A stretch of DNA of 64,000 nt from Sulfurimonas xiamenensis (GCF_009258045.1 NZ_CP041166.1:1302001-1366000), one strand, 5' to 3'. Shown: positions 32,620 through 43,490, numbered from the stretch's first letter. Notes: generated from the sequence alone by a model not told the origin. Numbers and translations are program-made.

Positions 32620-34575
32620 TTATAATCTACAAGATTGAACCGCAGTAGCAATAGTTGCAACTATTGAAGGATCCTCAAGAGTTGATGTGTCTTGTGTAAT
32701 CTCTTCACCTTTTGCTATTGAACGAAGAATTCTTCTCATAATTTTACCAGAACGAGTTTTTGGAAGTCCAGGAACAAAAACAACATCATCACAAAGAGCG
32801 ATATTTCCAATCTCTTTTTTAATAACATTATTAATTGCTTTTACCTCTTCAACTTCATCAGCAATACCATTATCTTCTTTTAAAACTATGTAAGCAAAAA
32901 TACCTTCACCTTTGATATCATGAGGTTTTCCTACAACTGCTACTTCAGCAACATTTGGATGCTTTTTAATAGCCGCTTCAACTTCAGCAGTACCCATTCT
33001 GTGCCCGCTTACATTGATAACATCATCAGTTCTTCCAGTAATAGTAATGTATCCATCCTCATCATAAATAGCGCCGTCACCTGTAAAGTAAACTGGTTTG
33101 CCATCTTTTTTTACATCGCCAAAGTATGATTTTATAAATCTATCTTCATCACCCCAAACGCCTCTTATCATTGATGGCCATGGACGAGTTACACACATTA
33201 ACCCTTTTTCTCCAACTTCTGCTTTGTTTCCATTTTCATCTAAAATCTCTCCCATAATTCCAGGAAGAGGCATGGTTGCACAGCCAGGTTTGATTGGTGT
33301 AGCTCCAGGAAGAGGAGAAACAATATGTCCGCCTGTTTCAGTTTGCCAGTATGTATCCACAATTGCACATCTGCTTCCGCCAACTTCTTCATAGTACCAT
33401 TTCCATGCCGGAGGGTCAATCGGCTCACCAACTGTTCCAAGAACTTTCAGGCTTGAAAGATCATATTTAGAAGGTTCATCTTCTCCTGTTTTATGAAGAA
33501 CACGGATAGCCGTAGGCGCTGTATAGAATTGGTTAATTTTATACTCTTCTACCATTTTCCATGGACGCCCTGCATCAGGATATGTTGGAACACCTTCAAA
33601 CATAACAGTTGTTGCACCCATTGCCAATGGTCCATATACGATATATGTATGTCCCGTAATCCAACCGACATCTGCAGTACACCAATATGTATCATTCTCT
33701 TTAACATCAAATACCCATTCCATAGTCATTTGAGCCCAAAGAATATAACCTGCAGAATTATGCTGTACACCTTTTGGTTTTCCAGTACTTCCTGATGTAT
33801 ATAATAAGAAAAGAGGATCTTCTGCATCCATAACTTCAGGCTCGCATGTAACATCTTGATTTTTAATCAATTCGTTATATGAATAATCACGCCCAGCAAC
33901 CCAGGTTATATCCTCATTATTTCTCTCAACAATTAAAACTTTCTCAACTGTTGTTTTCTCTTCAAGAGCCTGATCAACTACAGGTTTTAACATATAAGGC
34001 TTATCTTTTCTATAAGCTCCATCAGCTGTAATAACTACTTTTGCTTCAGCATCAACAATTCTGTCTCTTAATGCTTCAGCAGAAAAACCGCCAAATACTA
34101 TAGAGTGAATTGCTCCGATTCTAGCACATGCAAGCATTGCATAAGCAGCTTCCGGAATCATCGGCATATAGATAACTACACGCTCGCCTTTTTTTACACC
34201 AAACTCATTTTTAAGAAGATTTGCCAACTTGTTTACATTATAATAAAGTTCAAGATAGGTAATAATTTGTTTATCTCCGCGATCACCCTCAAAAATAATA
34301 GCCGCTTTGTTTTTACGACTGTTTAAATGACGATCAATACATTGAGCTGAAACATTTAATTTTCCGCCTTCAAACCATTTAACAAACGGGAAATTACTTT
34401 CATTAAGTACATTATCAAAAGGTTTTATCCAGTCTAATTTCTCTTTTGCAAAACCGCCCCAGAAACCTTCATAATCTTCCATCGCCGCATCTTGCAACTC
34501 TTGATATTCACACATATTTTTAATTCTAGCATTTTTCGCAAACTCTTTATTTGGTTTGAAAATATTTTTTGTCAT
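32620..34575 (-). CDS. acs: Acetyl-CoA synthetase
   Basis: The 651-residue AMP-forming enzyme activates acetate with ATP and CoA. It shows the adenylation loop [11 protein letters not shown], the WWxT-like segment [10 protein letters not shown] and the C-terminal [10 protein letters not shown], whose lysine is the usual acetylation control site. It is the last gene of the minus-strand acetate cluster and starts immediately after the exonuclease stop (TAAATG). Confidence 0.96.
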   Translation of the reverse strand: MTKNIFKPNKEFAKNARIKNMCEYQELQDAAMEDYEGFWGGFAKEKLDWIKPFDNVLNESNFPFVKWFEGGKLNVSAQCIDRHLNSRKNKAAIIFEGDRGDKQIITYLELYYNVNKLANLLKNEFGVKKGERVVIYMPMIPEAAYAMLACARIGAIHSIVFGGFSAEALRDRIVDAEAKVVITADGAYRKDKPYMLKPVVDQALEEKTTVEKVLIVERNNEDITWVAGRDYSYNELIKNQDVTCEPEVMDAEDPLFLLYTSGSTGKPKGVQHNSAGYILWAQMTMEWVFDVKENDTYWCTADVGWITGHTYIVYGPLAMGATTVMFEGVPTYPDAGRPWKMVEEYKINQFYTAPTAIRVLHKTGEDEPSKYDLSSLKVLGTVGEPIDPPAWKWYYEEVGGSRCAIVDTYWQTETGGHIVSPLPGATPIKPGCATMPLPGIMGEILDENGNKAEVGEKGLMCVTRPWPSMIRGVWGDEDRFIKSYFGDVKKDGKPVYFTGDGAIYDEDGYITITGRTDDVINVSGHRMGTAEVEAAIKKHPNVAEVAVVGKPHDIKGEGIFAYIVLKEDNGIADEVEEVKAINNVIKKEIGNIALCDDVVFVPGLPKTRSGKIMRRILRSIAKGEEITQDTSTLEDPSIVATIATAVQSCRL

Positions 34576-35196
34576 TTATCTTTCCTTTGTTAGTTTTAAA
34601 TAGATCATTGCCGTCATAATTGCGTCATTGACAGCATTATGTGTCCCCATATTAGGGATGTCACAGTTTTTCAAAATTGTATCAAATCTTAAATCAATAT
34701 TTCCTTGAGGAATCAAAGAAATTGATTTGTCAAAGTATATTTCAGATACTTCAATCATTCTATTAGGAAGTGTTATTCCAAGAATCTCTTTGGTATATTT
34801 ATTTATCATATCCACATCAAATTCTAAATAATATCCTACAAGTGGTCTAGAACCTACAAAATTTAAAAACTCTAAAATACCCTCCTTTGTTGTTTTTGCA
34901 TTTTTTAAATCAAATGGACGAATACCATGAATTTTAATACTGCTAGAGTCTATTTCCTTAGAATTCTTTAAAAAAACTTCAAAAGTTTGTGATGTAAGAA
35001 TTTTATTGTCTTTAATTTTAACAGCCCCGATAGAAAGTATTTCATCCTTTTTTGTGTTTAAACCTGTTGTTTCAGTATCTACTACAACAAGTTCTCCGCT
35101 TTTATCTTCATCAAATAAAAATTTAAAATTTTTATCTTTAAGTTTAGAAAAATTTGCTTTAGTTTTTAGCTTTGAGATAAATGAAAACATTATCAA
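34576..35196 (-). CDS. DnaQ-like 3'-5' exonuclease
   Basis: This 206-residue DEDDh exonuclease has VVDTETTGL (Exo I), LVGYYLEFDVDMI (Exo II) and HNAVNDAIMTAMI (Exo III). It lacks the polymerase-binding tail of a full epsilon subunit. It lies between a DUF294/CBS protein and acs and overlaps the former by 4 bp. Similar DUF294-exonuclease pairs beside acetate permeases are known in other bacteria; their joint role is not established. Confidence 0.85.
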   Translation of the reverse strand: MIMFSFISKLKTKANFSKLKDKNFKFLFDEDKSGELVVVDTETTGLNTKKDEILSIGAVKIKDNKILTSQTFEVFLKNSKEIDSSSIKIHGIRPFDLKNAKTTKEGILEFLNFVGSRPLVGYYLEFDVDMINKYTKEILGITLPNRMIEVSEIYFDKSISLIPQGNIDLRFDTILKNCDIPNMGTHNAVNDAIMTAMIYLKLTKER

Positions 35197-37007
35197 GAAA
35201 CCATATTAAGATGAAAATGAAAAACCATAAATTTTTTAAACTTATTTATGATTTTAAAACTGTCTTTTAACAAGTCTCTTTGTATTTTCTCCAATTTTTT
35301 TGGATTAATATAGTTACTCTCTTCAATGTTTTTCGCTTCAAGCATAGCTTGTAAACGAATAGAACTTAGCGTGTCAAAACTCTCTATTAGTTCTGTTGCG
35401 AATGTTTTATCAATTACGCCTATATTGTTTAGCTCTTTTATTCTCTCAATTGTATTTGTAGCATCTATTCCATGCTTAAGACTTAATGTTCTTATGCCAT
35501 GAACTAAAGCAAAAATGCCACCTTTTTTTAAATTTAACCTATTGTCATGCTCTTTTTCTATTACAAAACCCGAAAACAGAGACAAAGGCGTATCAAAATG
35601 GAGTATCGCCTTTGCTACATGTGCCAGTACATCATCTCTTGAATAAAAATTATTGTGAAGATACTCTCTTAACTCATTCAATAAAGAGATATCACCTGCG
35701 ACACATTTTGAATCTAAAAATATGCTAAGATTTTTAACACTCTCTTCACTCATCTCATATGTCCATTCATCTATAAGCGATTTATAAGAAGTCATATTTC
35801 TACGCCAAAATGCATTGCTTACCATAACATCTCCGCCGCACTTTGGAAATCCAAGCTCAAGCAGATATGCATTTAACTTCATCATAGGTTTTGTAAATAG
35901 ATTTACATCCACACCGTCTCTAATAATAAGCGCATTGTCTTGATCACTCTTTATAGTCTGTTCTTCTCTGCCTTCGCTTCCCATAACTATTAAAGCACAA
36001 TCTTTTTTTAAATCATCTTCAACACACATATCAAAAAGTTTTTTATATATTTTCTCATTTAAAGAGGAGAGAAGTTTTGTAATATATCTTACTTTCACAC
36101 CTTTTGCTCTAAGCAATATGATTAAATTTTTTAGATCATCTCCAAGAGCTTTTAAGTCATCAAGTTTTTGTGCTTTATCAATCTGAACTGCTATTAAATG
36201 TGAATGATTTGCAAAATAACTAAGCAAATCCAATTGCTCTAAAACACCTACAATAGTCTCTTTATCTTTTACGACAACCCTTTTTATCTCTTTTTGTGTC
36301 ATCAATAAAAGTGCATTAAACAAAAAATCATTTTTATCGATGCAAACTAAACCGTATGTCGCTATTTTATACGCCTTATCTTTTACATCAATACTAGCAA
36401 GCAAAACTCTTTCTCTTAAATCCTTATCTGTAATTATCCCGTATTCATCAACATTTTTTACAATTATCACACTGGATTTTAACTCTTTTTGTTTTTTAAG
36501 TGCATCTTGTATAGAGACAGTCTCATCTACCATACATGCATTATGCAGAAAAATATCATTTACTCTTGAGATAAGAAAAGGTGTTAATTCACTCTGCGTT
36601 GCATAATTTTTTAAATGTTGATGACGGGTTACAAAATCTTGTAAAAAATATCCTTGAACTCGTTTGTCTTGCATAAGATCTATAAAATCATCTTTTTTTA
36701 TCTCATAGCAGATCAGATCCTCTTCTACAATAAAATCTCCATTTGATTTTTCATATATAAGAGCATCAGCATCAAAGCTGTCTTCTCGAGTAAAAACTGT
36801 ATGAATCTCTCCGTCAATAATCTCTTTAACAGAGCCTTTGATAATAATGTAAAATGCAACAGAAGGGAGATTTTTTGAGATAAGAAGAGTGTCTTTTGGG
36901 TAGTAAGCTATATCAATCTTTTTCATCAAATTATCTAATGTAATCGGACTTAAAAGCTCAAAGGGATGGATAGATTCTATAAGTTTTCTTTGATCATGTA
37001 TACTCAC
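35193..37007 (-). CDS. cNMP-binding/CBS/DUF294 nucleotidyltransferase-like signalling protein
   Basis: The 604-residue protein has an N-terminal cyclic-nucleotide-binding-like domain (~15-115), two CBS modules (~145-270), a DUF294 nucleotidyltransferase-like domain with VMGSEGREEQTIKSDQDNAL (~340-360) and a C-terminal DUF294_C helical domain. Family knowledge: GlnD-like uridylyltransferase folds of this class often sit next to acetate or solute symporters and may sense the adenylate state through CBS. It lies between actP and the exonuclease; regulation of acetate uptake is inferred. Confidence 0.85.
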   Translation of the reverse strand: MSIHDQRKLIESIHPFELLSPITLDNLMKKIDIAYYPKDTLLISKNLPSVAFYIIIKGSVKEIIDGEIHTVFTREDSFDADALIYEKSNGDFIVEEDLICYEIKKDDFIDLMQDKRVQGYFLQDFVTRHQHLKNYATQSELTPFLISRVNDIFLHNACMVDETVSIQDALKKQKELKSSVIIVKNVDEYGIITDKDLRERVLLASIDVKDKAYKIATYGLVCIDKNDFLFNALLLMTQKEIKRVVVKDKETIVGVLEQLDLLSYFANHSHLIAVQIDKAQKLDDLKALGDDLKNLIILLRAKGVKVRYITKLLSSLNEKIYKKLFDMCVEDDLKKDCALIVMGSEGREEQTIKSDQDNALIIRDGVDVNLFTKPMMKLNAYLLELGFPKCGGDVMVSNAFWRRNMTSYKSLIDEWTYEMSEESVKNLSIFLDSKCVAGDISLLNELREYLHNNFYSRDDVLAHVAKAILHFDTPLSLFSGFVIEKEHDNRLNLKKGGIFALVHGIRTLSLKHGIDATNTIERIKELNNIGVIDKTFATELIESFDTLSSIRLQAMLEAKNIEESNYINPKKLEKIQRDLLKDSFKIINKFKKFMVFHFHLNMVS

Positions 37008-37053
37008 AAGATTAACTCCATTATTGACTCTTTTAAAAAAATTTCACTATACA

Positions 37054-37079
37054 AACAAAAGGAATTTTTTCCTTTTGTT
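37054..37079 (-). terminator. 11-bp hairpin downstream of actP
   Basis: AACAAAAGGAA and TTCCTTTTGTT pair perfectly around TTTT. On the minus strand it follows the actP stop by about 10 bases, with a T7 run some 13 bases after the stem. It probably ends or attenuates transcription between actP and the DUF294 gene. Confidence 0.5.
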
Positions 37080-37088
37080 CTAATGTTA

Positions 37089-38756
37089 TTAATGCTCAGT
37101 CGCACCTTCAGCGCCGATACCAGTTTGTGCTCTGATATATTGCGCTTCAAAAGCTTCTGCTTCATCTTTTGCTCCCTGAGATTTATCAGTTACAGAGAAG
37201 ATGTAAGTTCCAACAAAAGCAACAATTACAGAAAAGAGTGCCGGATATTTATAAGGGAAAATTGCTGTCGCATTTCCTAAAATATCAACCCACACAATTG
37301 GACCAAGGATAACTAAAAGTACAGCTGTCGCTAAACCTAAACTACCGCCAATAACAGCACCGCGAGTTGTTAAACCTCTCCAGTACATTGAAAGGAAAAG
37401 AATCGGGAAGTTAGCAGATGCCGCAATAGCAAACGCAAGACCCACAACAAACGCAATATTTTGCTGTTCAAACAAGATACCCATAATAATCGCGATAATT
37501 CCAAGCGCTATAGTAGCAGCTTTTGAAACTTTCATCTCTGTAATAGAGTCAATCTGTCCTTTTTTAATAACAGAAGCATAAAGGTCATGACTTATTGCAG
37601 AAGCACCTGCAAGTGTAAGACCTGAAACAACCGCTAAAATTGTAGCAAATGCAACAGCTGAGATAAAGCCCAGGAAGAAGTCGCCGCCAACTGCATGGCT
37701 TAAGTGAATAGCCGCCATATTGTTTCCGCCAAGTATCGGAGCTCCACCACTTACTGCTTGTTTAGCAACATCCAAATACTCAGGATTTTGAAAAACCATA
37801 ACGATAGCACCAAAACCGATAATAAAAGTCAAAATATAAAAGTAACCGATAAAACCTGTTGCATAAAATACCGACTTTCTAGCCTCTTTTGCATCACCTA
37901 CGGTAAAAAATCTCATTAAGATATGAGGAAGACCTGCAACACCAAATATAAGAGCTACTGCAAGAGAAATCGCTGAGATTGGATCACTTACCAAACCACC
38001 CGGACTCATAATCTCAATTCCTTTTAACTCTGTTGCATGTGCAAATAACTGACCAAAGTTAAAGTTATAGTGTGCCATTACAGCCAGTGCCATAAATGTT
38101 GCACCTGCAAGAAGCAGGAATGCTTTAATAATTTGAACCCAAGTAGTTGCAAGCATACCTCCAAATGTTACATAAAGAATCATTAAAACACCTACAATAA
38201 TTACAGCTATTTCATACTGAAGACCAAAAAGAAGTTGAATAAGTTTTCCAGAACCAACCATTTGAGCAATAAGATACAAAATAACCGTTGCTATCGAACC
38301 CGATGCCGCTAAAATACGAATAGGTGTTTGGCGTAATCTATACGATGCAACATCGGCAAATGTATACTTTCCTAAGTTACGAAGCGGTTCTGCAATCATA
38401 AATAGAACAACCGGCCAACCGACCAAAAACCCGATAGAGTAGATAAGTCCGTCATATCCGTTAAGATAAACAAGTCCTGATATACCTAAAAACGATGCTG
38501 CCGACATATAATCACCTGCAATTGCCATACCATTTTGAAAACCTGTTATTCCACCGCCTGCAGTATAAAAATCTTTTGCACTTTTTGTACGCTTTGCAGC
38601 CCAATATGTTATTCCCAGTGTAGCACCGACAAAAATAACGAACATTACAATTGCAGGTACATTAAGATCTTGTTTTGCTACTTCACCCTCAATTGCTCCT
38701 GCTGCAAAAACTGCAACACTGCCGAGAATTAAAAATAAAAATATTCTATTTATCAT
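37089..38756 (-). CDS. actP: Acetate/cation symporter ActP
   Basis: The 555-residue protein of the sodium:solute symporter family has about 13 membrane helices. It has an N-terminal signal-like segment ([20 protein letters not shown]), then [20 protein letters not shown], a characteristic first-helix signature of ActP-type transporters. It abuts the DUF485 gene, the usual partner, and shares the cluster with acs. Acetate as substrate is inferred from this context; other short carboxylates are possible. Confidence 0.92.
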   Translation of the reverse strand: MINRIFLFLILGSVAVFAAGAIEGEVAKQDLNVPAIVMFVIFVGATLGITYWAAKRTKSAKDFYTAGGGITGFQNGMAIAGDYMSAASFLGISGLVYLNGYDGLIYSIGFLVGWPVVLFMIAEPLRNLGKYTFADVASYRLRQTPIRILAASGSIATVILYLIAQMVGSGKLIQLLFGLQYEIAVIIVGVLMILYVTFGGMLATTWVQIIKAFLLLAGATFMALAVMAHYNFNFGQLFAHATELKGIEIMSPGGLVSDPISAISLAVALIFGVAGLPHILMRFFTVGDAKEARKSVFYATGFIGYFYILTFIIGFGAIVMVFQNPEYLDVAKQAVSGGAPILGGNNMAAIHLSHAVGGDFFLGFISAVAFATILAVVSGLTLAGASAISHDLYASVIKKGQIDSITEMKVSKAATIALGIIAIIMGILFEQQNIAFVVGLAFAIAASANFPILFLSMYWRGLTTRGAVIGGSLGLATAVLLVILGPIVWVDILGNATAIFPYKYPALFSVIVAFVGTYIFSVTDKSQGAKDEAEAFEAQYIRAQTGIGAEGATEH

Positions 38757-39071
38757 CTACATTCCCTTCACTTTCTCTTTGATTTTGTTATTTAAGTCAT
38801 CAAACTCGCCGTTTGCTCTTTTTGTATAAATACCCGTTAAAATAAAAGCAAAAAAGATAACTCCCATCCCGACTGGAATTCCTACCGTTGTTACAGAACC
38901 CTCAGATAGCGGAGTTCCAAGCACTTCTGGAAAATAGGCAATCATAAGGATAAATCCAAAATAGACTACTAGCATGATGATGGAGAGCATCACGGCAAAA
39001 GAGCTTCTCTTTGCTACTAACTCTTGATAATTTGGGTCATTCTTGACCACTTCTACGATATCTTTATGCAT
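38757..39071 (-). CDS. DUF485 (YjcH-like) membrane protein
   Basis: The 104-residue protein has two membrane helices (~25-50 and ~65-90) and charged ends, and starts MHKDIVEVVKNDPNYQELVAKR, where NDPNYQELV is the DUF485 hallmark. It is encoded directly upstream of actP with no gap, as in many acetate permease operons. It may be an accessory subunit of the symporter. Confidence 0.9.
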   Translation of the reverse strand: MHKDIVEVVKNDPNYQELVAKRSSFAVMLSIIMLVVYFGFILMIAYFPEVLGTPLSEGSVTTVGIPVGMGVIFFAFILTGIYTKRANGEFDDLNNKIKEKVKGM

Positions 39072-39082
39072 CTTTTTTTCCT

Positions 39083-40408
39083 TTAAAAGTTATAGTTTGC
39101 AATAAATCTGTACTCATTCCAGCCAGTTTTACCGCTTGTGCTCTCTGCAAAACCTCTTGGAAAGTTTCCGCGGAGACGAAGTTGAAGATTTTTTACAGCC
39201 TGTGGCTTATAGATTGCATCAAATCCTGCTTCACTAGCAGTTCTCTCTACACCATATCCACTGTTTTCATCCATATCAAACTCAGTATAATAAGCTGCAG
39301 TTGTTAAGTTTGTGCCCATATCTTTAAAATTATATGATGCAGCTACCTTTGCAGCTTTTGTACCAGCTAAAAACATATGGCGCGTTACCATACCTTGTGT
39401 ATATGCCGGCATTCCACCCCACGCAGACACAATTGCATTTTCAAGATAGTTATTATTGTCTGCTGCATCATTCTCACCTGTTTGTGAATAAGCAAACGAT
39501 AGATTAAAATTTTGTACTTTAAATCCAACTTTTGCCGCACCGTATGTACTCTCTATCTCACCGCCAAATTCATCTCCGACAGAGTTCTCTTTGATAAACT
39601 GTACTCCTGCATAAGGCTTGATTGCATCAGTTATTAAACAGTTCCATGAAAAGTTAGCCTCTCCATATACTATGTTCATAATATCATGTGCGTAATAATC
39701 CCACAACTGAAGTTTTAAGTTATCTATGCCTGTATATGTAACAGAAGCCATTGTGATACCGTCTGTTGACTCATCAAAAGCATATGTTCCTACATTTTTA
39801 AATTCTCCCGCATAATCTTGAGAATTAACATAAGAGTAACCTGCTGTTGCAGATAAAATTCCACCATTATAAGCACGACCAAATGTTCCTTGTGCAAACT
39901 TTGTTACATGTCCAAGAGTAAGCGTTGTATCTGTAATATCTTTGTTTGTTAAAACATAAGCCTCAAATAAGTTTGGAAGCATTCTTGCATCATCATCACC
40001 CAGCATAGGAGTTGAAAGTTTTTGGCGTCCTGCTTTAAATGTTGTATTTTCAAATTTGTACTGAAGATAAGCTTCACCCAGCATTGAATAGTTGTCATTG
40101 CCTTCACCAAATAGAGTCGGATCCATAGTTTCGCGAGAATCTATCTCATTTGTAGTATAAAATGCAGTTGCAAAACTTAAACCGTTAAGAGAAGCCGTCT
40201 CATACTTTAAATATCCGCCAATTGCAGTTGAACCTCTATGTGTTGTATTTCCTGCACTTCCTTGATACTCTCTGTCTATATAAAACATACGAATTTGACC
40301 GCTAGCTTTTCCTTCAGAAAACATACTGCTTAAATCTTCCGCAGCATTTAAATGCGAAGAAGCAATTAATCCAAATGTTACTACACTTAACATCAACCCT
40401 TTTTTCAT
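39083..40408 (-). CDS. Outer-membrane porin (OprD/MOMP-like)
   Basis: A signal peptide (MKKGLMLSVVTFGLIASSHLNAA) is followed by amphipathic beta-strand sequence and the end NEYRFIANYNF with a C-terminal aromatic residue, as in porins. The segment SGQIRMFYIDREYQG resembles the start of OprD-like porins of Campylobacterota. The frame opens at 40468, but ATG 40408 has AAAGGAG ahead of it and gives the proper signal peptide (441 residues). First gene of the acetate cluster; passage of acetate or other small acids is inferred. Confidence 0.85.
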   Translation of the reverse strand: MKKGLMLSVVTFGLIASSHLNAAEDLSSMFSEGKASGQIRMFYIDREYQGSAGNTTHRGSTAIGGYLKYETASLNGLSFATAFYTTNEIDSRETMDPTLFGEGNDNYSMLGEAYLQYKFENTTFKAGRQKLSTPMLGDDDARMLPNLFEAYVLTNKDITDTTLTLGHVTKFAQGTFGRAYNGGILSATAGYSYVNSQDYAGEFKNVGTYAFDESTDGITMASVTYTGIDNLKLQLWDYYAHDIMNIVYGEANFSWNCLITDAIKPYAGVQFIKENSVGDEFGGEIESTYGAAKVGFKVQNFNLSFAYSQTGENDAADNNNYLENAIVSAWGGMPAYTQGMVTRHMFLAGTKAAKVAASYNFKDMGTNLTTAAYYTEFDMDENSGYGVERTASEAGFDAIYKPQAVKNLQLRLRGNFPRGFAESTSGKTGWNEYRFIANYNF

Positions 40409-40665
40409 TTTTTCTCCTTTAAAGAATTTCATCAAACTAATAGTAAAAAAGAAAAATAGCACGAACATAGCAATGTGAAGAAAAGTTATGTTTTAAATTT
40501 TTAATTTCAAAAAATGAGTAGAAAAGTAACTTATTTTTAATATCTAGCTCACCTTAAAAGAAATTTTTTAAATTTCCATAAAAAAAATACTTAATATATT
40601 TACACCATACTATAATGATTGTTTTATAATAAGATATCTAAATTTATAAAAGAGGGATGGACACA

Positions 40666-41532
40666 ATGAGAGAAATTATAAATGTTTATAGAAAACAAAA
40701 AATCAGTGTAGATTCTTATATTAAGACTCTTATAAAAAGTTTGCCGAGTGACTATATAAAAGAGTCTGCAAAAATATTTAGTAGATATAATTATATACAG
40801 CTTATATATGGCGTTGATGCTAAATTTAAGCAATCAACACCTACTGTATATAAAAAAGAGTCTGATACTTCTCAGATAGGAAACAACAAAAGCCACTATT
40901 TTGTAAAACTCAATCTTGATGAAGATAATATTTATATCTCGAACCCATATATTCATTATAAAACAGGTAAGGCAAGCATCTCAGTTGTTCATTTAGTAGA
41001 TTCAACATATTATGTTTTTGATATAGATCTTATCCATCTGCTTGAAGGGCTTAAACTAATTGAATACAACAGTTTTCATGATAAAGTCAAAAGAGTTGTC
41101 TACCTTTTTGGCTCTACTTCTCTGGCTCTGGTTTCTATCGCTCTTATAGGATATGGCGTATTCGTGTTTTTTATGCTTATGTTTTCTCTATCAATGTCAA
41201 ACTTTCTAAATGATATATTCAGGTCAATTATTTCCATAACCCTTGGATTGGCAATTTACGATCTTGCAAAACAAATTTTTGAACATGAGGTTATGTATCA
41301 GTCATTTCATAAATCTGAAGATAAACAGTACAAAGTATTGGGTAAATTTTTAATCTCTATAATTATCGCACTATCTATTGAATCACTAATGGTAGTGTTT
41401 AAAATTGCACTTGGAGATCTTTCAAATATGCTCTCAGCCTTTTATCTGCTTATAGGAACAACAATTATGTTTGTAGGGCTTGGTTATTTTTATAAAACTA
41501 TTCAAGAAGCAACGCCAAAGGATGATAATTAA
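40666..41532 (+). CDS. Membrane protein with a possible sensor domain, unknown
   Basis: About 288 residues. The N-terminal ~130 residues resemble cache/PDC-type sensing regions (YNYIQLIYGVDAKF, later VVHLVDSTYYVFDIDL). Four membrane helices follow between ~145 and ~280. No catalytic or HAMP/kinase domain is present. I chose ATG 40666 because GAGGG lies 9 bases before it; ATG 40657 is in frame but too close to that site. It is divergent from the porin operon and convergent with the response regulator gene, so it may belong to the same sensory unit. Confidence 0.6.
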   Translation: MREIINVYRKQKISVDSYIKTLIKSLPSDYIKESAKIFSRYNYIQLIYGVDAKFKQSTPTVYKKESDTSQIGNNKSHYFVKLNLDEDNIYISNPYIHYKTGKASISVVHLVDSTYYVFDIDLIHLLEGLKLIEYNSFHDKVKRVVYLFGSTSLALVSIALIGYGVFVFFMLMFSLSMSNFLNDIFRSIISITLGLAIYDLAKQIFEHEVMYQSFHKSEDKQYKVLGKFLISIIIALSIESLMVVFKIALGDLSNMLSAFYLLIGTTIMFVGLGYFYKTIQEATPKDDN

Positions 41533-41554
41533 CTTTATAAAATAGCATGGGGTA

Positions 41555-42211
41555 TTACGGCTTATCTATCATATATCCCATGCCGCGCACATTGATAATA
41601 AAATCTTCCTTGAGGTTTTTTTTCAACCTGTTTATTTCTGCACGAATAGTAGCGTTATCAACCATCTGCTCACTCCAGACATAGCTCTGAAACTGTTCAA
41701 AATCAACAATGCGTCCGCGATTACGGGAAAGAATATCTATGATTTGAGACTGTCTTTTTGTAAGAATTTGCGGTTCTTGGTTAAAAAGCAATCTGCTGTG
41801 TTCCTGATCGTAACTATAGTTTTTAGAGAGTCTTAGATGTACTCTTGGGGTATTGACTAGAAGTTTTACTCTATTTACTCTCAACAATAACTCTTTTAAA
41901 TGGAAAGGTTTTTTTAGATAATCATTACATCCCAAATCATAAGCTTTTGAAATATCTTCAATATCGACTAAAGCGCTTATATAGATGGCAGGTACATGAA
42001 TCTTCAACGCATGAATATGTTCTAAAAAGGAGAGACCATCAAGACCTGGAACGGTAATATCGAGTACCAGCAGATCATAAGAGTTATCTTTTATAGCTTT
42101 AAGTGCATCAATTCCGTCAAAAAAGCTCTCTATTTGATGTCCATCAGATTCAAGATATTCACAAATTGACTCATTAAGCATTACCTCATCTTCTAAAAGC
42201 AATATTTTCAT
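41555..42211 (-). CDS. OmpR-family response regulator
   Basis: The 218-residue protein has a receiver domain with phosphoacceptor D51 (LLVLDITVPG), the acidic pair near residues 7-9 and K101-like position (YLKKPFH), then a winged-helix DNA-binding domain (~130-215) ending MGYMIDKP. It overlaps the histidine kinase gene by one base, so they form a two-component pair. Target genes are unknown; the acetate cluster and the 40666 gene are neighbours. Confidence 0.93.
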   Translation of the reverse strand: MKILLLEDEVMLNESICEYLESDGHQIESFFDGIDALKAIKDNSYDLLVLDITVPGLDGLSFLEHIHALKIHVPAIYISALVDIEDISKAYDLGCNDYLKKPFHLKELLLRVNRVKLLVNTPRVHLRLSKNYSYDQEHSRLLFNQEPQILTKRQSQIIDILSRNRGRIVDFEQFQSYVWSEQMVDNATIRAEINRLKKNLKEDFIINVRGMGYMIDKP

Positions 42212-43428
42212 CAGTCTCCCATTATTTTAAATTTATAGCTAAATGTAGTTAATTTATCACTGGAGGTAACACTTACTTCTATATTTTCCTCTTCACATAT
42301 GCTTTTTACTAGTCCAAGTCCAAGTCCAAATCCGTCTCTGCTCTTCTCTTCTCTATAGTAAGCTTCAAACACTTTATCTGTATCTTTAATAATTTTTGAT
42401 CTGCTGCTTACTATAAACTCTACATATGCACCAACTTTTACTAATTTTATATAAACATTTTCACCCGGAAGCGTGTATTTTATAGCATTTGTCAATGTAT
42501 TGTCTACTACTCTTTGAAGTTTCGTCTCATTAAAATATATATATAACTCTTCATCAGGAGAGATAAAGTTAAAATGTATTTTTGAAAATTCAGCAACTTC
42601 TGTAAAAAAATCTATTCTGCTGTTTAAAAAATTATTTAAATTTATTACAGTTTTTTTATACTCTATCTGATCTTTTTTCACCAAGTAACTCAAATCATCA
42701 TATATACTAAAAATATTTTTAACGGCAGCTTCTATTTTAGATAGCTGTCTATCTTTTGGATGTTTCATTAAATAAAGCTCAATACTTGTTAATATAACAC
42801 TAAGAGGCGTATTTGTTTCATGAACCGTGTAACGCAAAAACTCTTTTTGAGCATTAAGAAGATCTTGCGAAAATGTTTTTTCCTCTTCTAGATTTTTATT
42901 AATCTCTAAAAGTGCCGCAGTTTTTTTCTTTACTCTCTCTTCAAGCCCAAGATTAAGCTCTTTGAGACTTTTCTTTTGCTCATTAATTTTACTGACCATC
43001 TCATTTGCATAACCGACCATATCTTTAAAATCCTGAAAAAATATGGTATTCGGGTTTATCGCCTCATCATGGTCAACAGCTTTTTTAAAAAAATCCAAAA
43101 AAGTTTGCGTATCTCTCTGTAGTAATTTGTTAAAAAGAGTATTAAAACCTAAAAAAACTCCAAACAGTATAAAAGAGAGCGTCATAATTGCTAAAACTGT
43201 TTTTACAAGAAGCGCTTTTAACTTTTTTTTATTTTGCTCTAATTTTTTGGAATCTGAAAAAGTATCACTTTTAACTAAAGAGCTCTGCTGAAGTGCTCTC
43301 TCATAATCTTTATACATCTCATCAACAAGAAGAGTAACAAAAATCATAGTAAGTAAAAATATAAACAAAATTGTAAAAAGATTAGCCCGTTTTATTGTTA
43401 TATTTTGAAAAATTGATTTTATTTTCAT
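42211..43428 (-). CDS. Sensor histidine kinase
   Basis: The 405-residue kinase has two membrane helices (~15-35 and ~75-100) flanking a short periplasmic loop, a coiled-coil linker (~130-195), an H-box with VHETNTPLSVI (His near 202) and an ATPase domain with NALTNAIKYT-like N-box (TNAIKYT) and G2 box GFGLGLGLVK. The usual DxGxG box is replaced by SSRSK. The short loop suggests sensing in or near the membrane. Partner of the regulator encoded next to it. Confidence 0.9.
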   Translation of the reverse strand: MKIKSIFQNITIKRANLFTILFIFLLTMIFVTLLVDEMYKDYERALQQSSLVKSDTFSDSKKLEQNKKKLKALLVKTVLAIMTLSFILFGVFLGFNTLFNKLLQRDTQTFLDFFKKAVDHDEAINPNTIFFQDFKDMVGYANEMVSKINEQKKSLKELNLGLEERVKKKTAALLEINKNLEEEKTFSQDLLNAQKEFLRYTVHETNTPLSVILTSIELYLMKHPKDRQLSKIEAAVKNIFSIYDDLSYLVKKDQIEYKKTVINLNNFLNSRIDFFTEVAEFSKIHFNFISPDEELYIYFNETKLQRVVDNTLTNAIKYTLPGENVYIKLVKVGAYVEFIVSSRSKIIKDTDKVFEAYYREEKSRDGFGLGLGLVKSICEEENIEVSVTSSDKLTTFSYKFKIMGD

Positions 43429-43490
43429 GTATATGATTATATATTATTAAACTTAGATTATAATTCTAAAAAAAATAAAAAGGCAAAAAT

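Noticed and set aside
40409-40468. Upstream extension of the porin gene
   Set aside because: The extension is a Phe-rich stretch upstream of a perfect ribosome site and a textbook signal peptide starting at 40408.
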